NCBI GenBank assembly: GCA_946479335.1
Contig: CAMLFP010000336.1
Location: 1-6,208 of the forward strand
Direction of reading: 5' to 3'
Length of the DNA stretch: 6,208 nt
DNA from: an uncultured Archangium sp.
Lineage (GTDB): Bacteria > Myxococcota > Myxococcia > Myxococcales > Myxococcaceae
Position numbers and translations under genes: made by a program. Shown here piece by piece: positions 1-5,050 of this stretch (the stretch's first letter is position 1; each line of letters starts with the position of its first letter). A model generated the notes under the pieces. That model ran no database searches. It was given only the letters and a program-made list of their open reading frames with translations, and was not told the origin of the DNA.

Positions 1-43
1 CTGCAGCGAGCCGCCGTGGGGCAACTGCTCCACCGTCACATAG

Positions 44-193
44 GTTCCGGCCGGGCGCGTGGAGCTGGAGGTCTCCGGCGGCATCACCGCCGAGCGGCTG
101 CCGCGCCTGGCGAAGCTCGGCGTCGACTACGTGTCGATGGGCGCGCTGACGCACTCCGCCCGCGCGATGGACCTGAGCCTCGAGATCAACTGA
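44..193 (+). CDS. nadC: Quinolinate phosphoribosyltransferase (nicotinate-nucleotide pyrophosphorylase), C-terminal fragment
   Basis: This is the last ~49 codons of NadC, which converts quinolinate and PRPP to nicotinate mononucleotide, CO2 and PPi in de novo NAD synthesis in the cytoplasm. Recognition rests on the C-terminal barrel signature: VELEVSGGIT, then an ERLPRLAKLGVDYVS stretch, then MGALTHSARAMDLSLEIN and TGA at 191-193. The LEVSGG strand/loop and the VGALTH-like segment are phosphate-binding barrel elements of the family. The frame cannot be followed to the left edge: a TAG lies in frame at 41-43, and no frame of bases 1-43 encodes the segment expected before LEVSGG (the LDNM-type region). 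The fragment is therefore either the edge of a rearranged or mis-joined sequence or a broken gene; I listed only the part with homology. The stop region overlaps the convergent downstream gene by 8 bp. Confidence 0.8.
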   Translation, partial: VPAGRVELEVSGGITAERLPRLAKLGVDYVSMGALTHSARAMDLSLEIN

Positions 194-764
194 GCGCCTG
201 CTTCACGCGGCGCCGCAGCACCGGCAGCACCTCGCGGTCGAACCACGGGTTGGCCTTGAACCACGCGACGTTGCGCGGGCTGGGGTGGGGCAGCGGGAGC
301 AGCGCGGGCAGGTGCGTCTTCCACGCGCGCACGTTGGCCGTCACGTCGTCGGAGCCGTCGAGGAAGTACGCCTGCGCGTAGCGGCCGATCAGCAGCGTCA
401 GCTCGACCTTCTTGAGCATCGGCAGCAGGCGCGGGTGCCACGTCGCGCGGCACTCCGGCCTCGGCGGCGCGTCGCCCGAGCCCTGCTTGCCCGGGTAGCA
501 GAAGCCCATCGGCACGATGGCCACGCGGCGCTCGTCGTAGAAGGCCGCTTCGTCGAGCTGCAGCCACTCGCGCAGCCGCTTGCCGCTCGCGTCCGCCCAC
601 GGCACGCCGCTCTCGTGCACGCGGATCCCCGGCGCCTGCCCGACGATCATCACCCGCGCGGAGGCGCTGGCGCGCAGCACCGGGCGCGGGCCCAACGGGA
701 GTACCGCTTCACACAGCCGACACGCGCGGATCTCGCGCAACAACGAAGGCAGCGACATGGGCAT
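186..764 (-). CDS. Uracil-DNA glycosylase family protein with four-cysteine Fe-S signature
   Basis: A 192-aa protein of the uracil-DNA glycosylase superfamily (COG1573-like), expected to excise uracil or a related damaged base from DNA in base-excision repair. Visible motifs: active-site motif 1 GQAPG at residues 42-46, followed by the VHESGVPWADASGKRL segment that lines the pocket, and motif 2 HPSPRN at 160-165. Four cysteines, C15, C18, C89 and C105, are spaced Cx2C-x70-Cx15C, matching the [4Fe-4S] ligand layout known for family 4 enzymes. Length is normal for the family. The start is the ATG at 762-764; a second in-frame ATG at 756-758 is possible. It lies 6 nt after the stop of the phosphoesterase gene with no good Shine-Dalgarno sequence of its own, so translational coupling is likely. 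The precise UDG subfamily and substrate are not settled by the motifs. Confidence 0.87.
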   Translation of the reverse strand: MPMSLPSLLREIRACRLCEAVLPLGPRPVLRASASARVMIVGQAPGIRVHESGVPWADASGKRLREWLQLDEAAFYDERRVAIVPMGFCYPGKQGSGDAPPRPECRATWHPRLLPMLKKVELTLLIGRYAQAYFLDGSDDVTANVRAWKTHLPALLPLPHPSPRNVAWFKANPWFDREVLPVLRRRVKQALS

Positions 765-770
765 GACGTA

Positions 771-1475
771 TCAACTGAACGCCATCACGTCGCCATGCAC
801 GGGGTAGCTGGCGACCGTCTTCCGCCCGCCGGTGTAGTCGCGCGTCGGGAGCGTGAAGCAGCGCCACTCCGGCAACACCAACGCGGTGAGGCCACGCCCG
901 TAGACGGCGCCCGTGTCGATGCCGACGGCCCACTCGGTCACCAGCGGCTCGCTCAGCACCGAGTGCCCGAAGATGACGCGCTCCGGCCCGCGCCAGTGGT
1001 TGGTCCAGAACGAGAAGTCGGCGGGCGCCTTCGACGGCCAGTAGCTCTTCGCGCCGGGCGGCTTGATGTGCTGCACATGCAGCAGGTGCTGCGGCTTCTG
1101 CTGCTCCATCTCGACGCCGGGGAAGGCGCCGGCGTGCGCCACCACGGCGTTGAACTCCGGGAGGCGGATGAAGTGCGGGAGCGACTCGAAGTACGCGTAG
1201 TGCTCGTCGCGCAGCTGCTCGCGCGTGAAGAGGTGCGCGGGCGACAGCTTCTCGGCCTTCGAGTGGCGCTGCTGCAGGTGCTTCTCTTCGTGGTTGCCCA
1301 ACACGCACTCGTGCCGCATCGCGAGCTCCACGCACTCCCGGGGCTTGGGCCCGCGGTCGACGAGGTCGCCTGCGAAGATGACGCGGTCTGACTCGCCGAC
1401 CTCCAGCGCGGAAAGCAGCGCCGTGGCCTCGTCGAAGCAGCCGTGGAGATCTCCAATGACAATGGTTCGGTTCAT
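771..1475 (-). CDS. Metallophosphoesterase, PPP (Ser/Thr phosphatase / ApaH-like) family
   Basis: A 234-aa cytoplasmic calcineurin-like phosphoesterase with the full two-metal PPP signature: GDLHG (residues 8-12), GDLVDRGP (36-43), GNHEEK (60-65), a metal-binding histidine in VVAHAG (H114), the second histidine in FGHS (H171), and a closing GIDTGAVYGRGLTAL strand (185-199). No signal peptide or membrane segment is present. The size and motif set fit the small bacterial group that contains ApaH-type diadenosine tetraphosphatases, PrpE and lambda-type protein phosphatases. Sequence alone does not choose between a phosphoprotein and a nucleotide (Ap4A) substrate. It is the first gene of a minus-strand pair with the DNA glycosylase 6 nt downstream. 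The chosen ATG (1473-1475) places the GDLHG motif at the N-terminus, as usual. There is no clear ribosome binding site; a GC-rich hairpin sits directly before the start codon (see 1478-1496). Confidence 0.9.
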   Translation of the reverse strand: MNRTIVIGDLHGCFDEATALLSALEVGESDRVIFAGDLVDRGPKPRECVELAMRHECVLGNHEEKHLQQRHSKAEKLSPAHLFTREQLRDEHYAYFESLPHFIRLPEFNAVVAHAGAFPGVEMEQQKPQHLLHVQHIKPPGAKSYWPSKAPADFSFWTNHWRGPERVIFGHSVLSEPLVTEWAVGIDTGAVYGRGLTALVLPEWRCFTLPTRDYTGGRKTVASYPVHGDVMAFS

Positions 1476-1609
1476 GCGGCGCCAGACGGAGGCGCCTCAT
1501 GGTCGCTGACCGCGCAGCGTGCGCAAGCGCTCGAAACAAAACGCGAACTGCGCTGTCAGGAAATCGACGGCCGCCGCGTCAGCGCAGGTATGGTGCCGGT
1601 TTCATCGCC
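1476..1609. other. Divergent intergenic region between phosphoesterase and ECF sigma gene
   Basis: These 134 bases must hold the promoters of both the minus-strand phosphoesterase/glycosylase pair and the plus-strand sigma operon. The AT-richest patch is around 1530-1565. On the minus strand a CTGACA (read from 1559 to 1554) matches five of six bases of a -35 box, but the hexamer 17 nt downstream is a poor -10. I found no convincing GGAAC-type ECF autoregulatory promoter for the sigma gene. An in-frame ATG at 1499 would extend the sigma factor through most of this region, but the resulting N-terminus is basic and unlike sigma factors. Confidence 0.5.
1478..1496 (-). promoter_or_regulatory. 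Possible leader hairpin before the metallophosphoesterase start
   Basis: Two GGCGCC hexamers at 1478-1483 and 1491-1496 can pair into a 6-bp all-GC stem with a 7-nt loop. In the minus-strand transcript this hairpin ends 2 nt before the AUG at 1475, exactly where a ribosome binding site would sit, and no Shine-Dalgarno sequence is visible there. It might limit translation, or it may be chance in GC-rich DNA because GGCGCC is palindromic. Confidence 0.2.
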
Positions 1610-2266
1610 ATGCTCACCGACGACGAGTTGTTCCAGGACATCTCCCGACGCAAAGCGGACGGGAAGGACTTCAAGCGGCAGCTTGGCGAACTCGTGTTTC
1701 GCTGGCGCGACGCCTCCACCACCGTCATCCGCCGGGTGCAGGGCGCGTTCATGAGGGGCTCCCCCGACGACGCCGACGAGATCTTCCAGGACGCCGTGAC
1801 CAAGTTCATGGCGAAGGGGCTCGATCAGTTCCGCGGCGTGTCGGAGCAGGTGCCGGGGAAAGCAGCGTCACCGCGCACGTTCTTCCTGCGCATCGTCAAG
1901 CACTGCGCCATCGACCGGTACCGCCGGCAGCGCGAGGAGCTCGACCCGGGGCACGAGACGGACGAAGAGGGTGACGCGCCGGAGGTGTCGGCGCCGGAGG
2001 CCCACCGCGCCGTCGTGGAGTCGACCGCGCGCGCGCAGGCCGCCGAGGCCCACGCGGAATACTGGGAGGCCTGGGAGCGCTTGAAGACCGAGCACCCCAA
2101 CGAGGCCGCCGCGTGGGACCTATACCACCACCAGGACGTCGACGATCACGAGGCGGTGGCGCAGGCGTTGGGCATCTCGGTGACCAACTCGTACAAACGT
2201 GTCAGCCGCGCGCAGGCGTGGCTCAAGCTCTACATTCTCGAGGCGCGCAGCGCTTTCGAGGCCTGA
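1610..2266 (+). CDS. RNA polymerase sigma factor, ECF-like sigma-70 family
   Basis: A 218-aa protein with the two-domain ECF plan. Sigma region 2 spans about residues 27-109: DADEIFQDAVTKFM (54-67) is the region 2.1-2.2 helix that binds the RNA polymerase clamp, and RTFFLRIVKHCAIDRYRRQRE (89-109, key residues F91, L93, A100, D102, R103, R105) is the region 2.3-2.4 helix for -10 recognition. A charged linker (110-148) leads to sigma region 4 (about 150-212), whose helix-turn-helix DDHEAVAQALGISVTNSYKR (178-197) would read the -35. It is slightly longer than the smallest ECF factors, mostly in the linker. The start at 1610 fits the domain boundary, although no Shine-Dalgarno sequence precedes it; the only upstream in-frame ATG, 1499, would add 37 unlikely residues. 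It heads a same-strand run with a probable regulator 12 nt after its stop. Confidence 0.87.
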   Translation: MLTDDELFQDISRRKADGKDFKRQLGELVFRWRDASTTVIRRVQGAFMRGSPDDADEIFQDAVTKFMAKGLDQFRGVSEQVPGKAASPRTFFLRIVKHCAIDRYRRQREELDPGHETDEEGDAPEVSAPEAHRAVVESTARAQAAEAHAEYWEAWERLKTEHPNEAAAWDLYHHQDVDDHEAVAQALGISVTNSYKRVSRAQAWLKLYILEARSAFEA

Positions 2267-2272
2267 AGGAGG
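2266..2272 (+). promoter_or_regulatory. Strong ribosome binding site
   Basis: AAGGAGG, the best Shine-Dalgarno match in the window, overlaps the last base of the sigma factor stop codon and ends 6 nt before GTG 2279-2281. It fixes the GTG start of the 383-aa gene and predicts that this protein is translated efficiently compared with the sigma factor, which has no visible ribosome binding site. That excess would suit an inhibitor of the sigma factor. Confidence 0.85.
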
Positions 2273-2278
2273 CTTGCT

Positions 2279-3430
2279 GTGCCCACCACCAAAGAGAAGT
2301 ACGCCGCCCGCGTCGTCGAGATCGAATCACTCCAGCGTCAGTTGAAGGAGCGGCCCGGTGACGCCGCCGTCGTCGCCGGGTTGCTGTTGGAGGCCGCGGG
2401 CGACGTGCTCCGGAGGGCGGGCGCGCTCGGCGTGAGGGCGGCGCAGGTGGCGGGCCCGCTGGAGACCATCTCCGACGGCGCGCTGCGCGACTGGGCTGGC
2501 GGCGTCTCGGTGGAGAGCCTGGTCATCAAGCTCCAGCGCGCCGCGAGTCAGGCGGTAGAGGCCGCCATCCCCGACAATGACGAGGCCGGTGAGGCCTGCG
2601 CGCGCTTCGCGGTGCAGGATCTCCAGGCGCGAGATCGCTTCGAGTCGGCGCTCTGTGCGCTGGAGGCGATGCCCCCCGCGAAGCAGGCGGCGCGCGAGCT
2701 GGCGCGGGCGCTGCGCGAGGCGGTGCGCCAGGTCGATCGCCAGTGTCGCGGCACGGTCTTGAGCCTCACGGCGCTGAACGCGCAACGGCGTGAAGAAGCG
2801 GCGCTCCTCGACGCTGCGCACCGCGCGACGGCCTGGTGGTTCTCGGAGCGCACCGGCATCGAAGACGACGCGTTGATCCCGGTGTTGGGCGGGGCCGCGC
2901 GAGGCTCGCTGCCTGACGAGTTCAGCGGGCCGAATCGGGAGGTGACGCGCCGTCGAACGCGCAGCATCACCTCCGACGATCTGTTGAAGATGGACCTCGG
3001 GCTCGCCACCCCGGGTGAGCAGGAGACGATTCGAATCGCCGCAGAGCGCGACCCCGAGCTGAAGCTCGCGCTCGCCGCGATGGCCGCTGGAGACGAGGCC
3101 ATCGAGGAGTTCATGCAGGAGCTCTCCACCAGCGTTCCCGTGAGTGCCCCGGTCGAGCGCCTGCAGCACACCCTGGAGCTCGTCGAGGAACAGCCCGAGT
3201 TCAAGGTGCTGGTCTTCCGCGCGAAGAAGCACGTCACGGTGGTGCTTCAACCCGGGCACGTCGATCGCTTCGCCGCCGCGGCCGTCTACCGGGGCGCTCA
3301 CCCCGTGCCCTCGGCGCCCGGTGAGTTCGGCCTCCACTTCAACGTGGGCGAGGTGACCGCCGCGGCGCCGGTGCGCGTGGTGGTGAAGCTGCCTGACGGG
3401 CGCGCGCAGACCGTCGAGCTCGCGTTGTGA
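2279..3430 (+). CDS. Protein of unknown family; candidate soluble, non-zinc anti-sigma factor
   Basis: A 383-aa protein I do not recognise by family. It has no signal peptide or transmembrane segment. Residues 1-185 look almost entirely helical, with charged, coiled-coil-prone stretches (4-25 and about 112-176). A basic linker (RRRTR, 224-228) precedes residues 229-270, whose pattern ITSDDLLKMDLG...EQETIRIAAERDPELKLALAAM resembles the anti-sigma (ZAS-like) helices, in which HxxxDLLxxLxGELxxxE is followed by a helix and CxxC. Here the His and Cys positions are replaced (D-P-E-L instead of CxxC), so zinc binding is not expected. Residues about 306-383 are beta-rich, with alternating hydrophobic strands such as FKVLVFR, HVTVVLQP and VRVVVKLPDG. 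The GTG start is set by a strong ribosome binding site 12 nt after the sigma gene, and the stop overlaps the cutA start by 4 nt. Being a real gene is near certain; the anti-sigma role is inferred from position and a weak local pattern. Confidence 0.85.
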   Translation: MPTTKEKYAARVVEIESLQRQLKERPGDAAVVAGLLLEAAGDVLRRAGALGVRAAQVAGPLETISDGALRDWAGGVSVESLVIKLQRAASQAVEAAIPDNDEAGEACARFAVQDLQARDRFESALCALEAMPPAKQAARELARALREAVRQVDRQCRGTVLSLTALNAQRREEAALLDAAHRATAWWFSERTGIEDDALIPVLGGAARGSLPDEFSGPNREVTRRRTRSITSDDLLKMDLGLATPGEQETIRIAAERDPELKLALAAMAAGDEAIEEFMQELSTSVPVSAPVERLQHTLELVEEQPEFKVLVFRAKKHVTVVLQPGHVDRFAAAAVYRGAHPVPSAPGEFGLHFNVGEVTAAAPVRVVVKLPDGRAQTVELAL

Positions 3431-3738
3431 TCTCGGTGGTGCTGATGACCGCGCCCGACGAGGCGGTCGCAGAGAAGATCGTGCACGCGCTGCTCGATGA
3501 ACGGCTCATCGCCTGCGCCAACCTGCTGCCGGGCGTGCGCAGCCTCTACACGTGGGAAGGCAAGCGCTGCGACGAGCGCGAGGTGCTGGTGGTGATGAAG
3601 ACCGCCGCCGACTTCGAGGCGCTCCGCGCGAGGGTCTGCGCGCTGCACCCGTACGCCGTGCCGGAGCTGCTCAAGCTCTCCGTTCCCGAGGGGCACCGAC
3701 CGTACGTCGACTGGGTTCTCTCCTCGACACGCGGCTGA
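3427..3738 (+). CDS. cutA: Divalent cation tolerance protein CutA
   Basis: A 103-aa protein matching CutA1 in size and motifs: start strand ISVVLMTAPDE, LDERLIACANLLPGVRSLYTWEGK (conserved C30-A31-N32, Y41, W43, G45, K46), EVLVVMKT (52-59), LHPYAVPELLKL (73-84; H74, P75, Y76, P79, E80) and GHRPYVDWV (89-97). CutA1 forms very stable trimers, is PII-like in fold, and is linked genetically in Escherichia coli to copper and other divalent-metal tolerance; its biochemical function remains unclear. This form lacks a signal peptide, so it is cytoplasmic. It starts with GTG inside a GTGA overlap with the stop of the preceding gene and has no separate Shine-Dalgarno sequence, which implies translational coupling with the candidate sigma regulator. 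The histidine kinase start follows 13 nt after its stop. Confidence 0.95.
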   Translation: MISVVLMTAPDEAVAEKIVHALLDERLIACANLLPGVRSLYTWEGKRCDEREVLVVMKTAADFEALRARVCALHPYAVPELLKLSVPEGHRPYVDWVLSSTRG

Positions 3739-3751
3739 GCCCCGCGTCACA

Positions 3752-5047
3752 ATGCGGCGCATGAACCTGGGGGGGCCCGGTTTCGCCAGAGAAGTCTGGA
3801 GCGTCGACGCGCGCCGTCGGCAGCGCACCGCGATGGTGCTGAGCCTGCTCATGGCCGGCGCGTCTGCGGTGCTGGCCGTCGGCGCCATGCTGCTGCCCGA
3901 CGCGTCGGTGCGGTGGCCGCTGGTGATCCTCTCGCTCGTGATCGCCGGGCTGTGCCTGGGCGCCGCGGCGCTGGCGCGCTTCGGGTATGGCACCGCGGCG
4001 GCGCTCTCGCTCATCGGGCTGGCGAGCGCGGGCGCGTGGGCGACGGTGTTGGGTCTGCACCGCGTCGGCGCCGCGCCGTTCTACATCGCGCTCGGGTTGG
4101 TGGTGGCGCTGGTGACGCTCTCGGGCCGCGTGCTCCGGTGGACGCTGCTCGCCGGCGTGGCGTGCGAGCTGGCGTTGGTGGTGGTGGGCGGTCGGGTCGA
4201 GCTCCAGGCGTCGACGCCGGGGCTGGTGCTGTTCAACGCCGCGGTGTTCACCGTGCTGGTGGCGGTGATCGTCTGGGTGCACGCGCGGCTCTTCGCGGGG
4301 CTGCTCGAGGAGGTCGCGAGCCAGCGCGCGAAGACCGCCGACGCCCAGTCGGAGCTGGAGCACCTGCGGAAGATGGAGGCGCTGGGGCGGTTTGCGGGGA
4401 GCATCGCGCACGACTTCAACAACCTGCTCACGGTGATGCGCAACTGCGCCTCCAACCTCGACGCCGGCGCGCCGAAGACCGGGCCGCTGCGTGAGGAGGT
4501 CGTCGACCTGCGGGAGGCCATCGGTCAGGCGTCGGGGCTCACCGCGCAGCTCCTGGCCTTCGCGCGCCGCGACACCGTCGCCCCGACGCGCCTGGAGACG
4601 GCGCCGTTGCTCAAGCGCGTGGGGGAACTCTCGCGGCGCGTGCTGGGCGACGCGGTGAAGGTCGAGGTGAACACCGAGCCCGGGGTCTGGCCGCTGTGGA
4701 GCGCGCCGTCGCAGGTCGAGCAGCTGATCATGAACCTCGCCGCGAACGCGCGCGACGCGATGCCGAAGGGCGGCACCTTCACCATCTCCGCCAGCAACGC
4801 GCCGAAGTCGCCGACGGGCGACGCGGTGCTGCTCCGGGTCACCGACACGGGCGTGGGCATGGCGCCGGAGACGCTGGCGCGCGCCTTCGAGCCGTTCTTC
4901 ACCACCAAGCCGCCGGGCATCGGCACCGGGCTGGGCCTCGCGACGGTCTTCGGCGTGGTGAAGGCGCTCGGCGGCGAGCTGACGGTGGAGAGCGCGCCGG
5001 GGAAGGGCACGTCGATGTCGATGTGGCTCCCCCGCGCGCCGGAGTAG
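3752..5047 (+). CDS. Membrane sensor histidine kinase (orphan), six-helix input domain
   Basis: A 431-aa sensor kinase. Residues about 27-180 contain roughly six hydrophobic helices (about 27-47, 54-76, 80-102, 108-126, 128-146, 156-180) with very short loops, so the signal is probably sensed in or at the inner membrane. A short coiled coil (about 183-208) connects to the HisKA dimerisation helix with phosphoacceptor H220 in AGSIAHDFNNLL. The HATPase_c domain shows the N-box MNLAANARDAM (327-337, N332), G1 box DTGVGM (365-370), F box FEPFFTTK (379-386) and G2 box GTGLGLATVFG (391-401). All catalytic residues are present. There is no receiver domain and no response regulator gene nearby, so its partner is unknown. 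The ATG at 3752 or a second at 3761 may be used; neither has a clear ribosome binding site, and reinitiation 13 nt after cutA is plausible. It ends 3 bp from the convergent gene. Confidence 0.92.
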   Translation: MRRMNLGGPGFAREVWSVDARRRQRTAMVLSLLMAGASAVLAVGAMLLPDASVRWPLVILSLVIAGLCLGAAALARFGYGTAAALSLIGLASAGAWATVLGLHRVGAAPFYIALGLVVALVTLSGRVLRWTLLAGVACELALVVVGGRVELQASTPGLVLFNAAVFTVLVAVIVWVHARLFAGLLEEVASQRAKTADAQSELEHLRKMEALGRFAGSIAHDFNNLLTVMRNCASNLDAGAPKTGPLREEVVDLREAIGQASGLTAQLLAFARRDTVAPTRLETAPLLKRVGELSRRVLGDAVKVEVNTEPGVWPLWSAPSQVEQLIMNLAANARDAMPKGGTFTISASNAPKSPTGDAVLLRVTDTGVGMAPETLARAFEPFFTTKPPGIGTGLGLATVFGVVKALGGELTVESAPGKGTSMSMWLPRAPE

Positions 5048-5050
5048 CGC

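Noticed and set aside
285..1391. Long plus-strand open frame (368 codons) across the glycosylase and phosphoesterase genes
   Set aside because: It is antisense to two genes with complete catalytic motifs, is Arg/His/Ala/Leu-rich without any domain pattern, and is what high third-position GC produces on the opposite strand.
1554..1580. ECF autoregulatory promoter for the sigma gene (GGAAAT at 1559 with CGTC at 1577)
   Set aside because: The spacer is 12 bp, too short for the usual ECF arrangement of about 15-17 bp, and the -35 half is imperfect.
1499..1609. N-terminal extension of the sigma factor from the ATG at 1499
   Set aside because: It adds 37 residues rich in Arg and Ala with no sigma-factor counterpart and uses up most of the divergent promoter region; ATG 1610 starts just before region 2.
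2327..3337. Long minus-strand open frame (336 codons) opposite the 383-aa gene
   Set aside because: The plus-strand frame has a strong ribosome binding site and tight operon spacing on both sides. The antisense product is Arg/Gly/His-rich low-complexity sequence with no motif.
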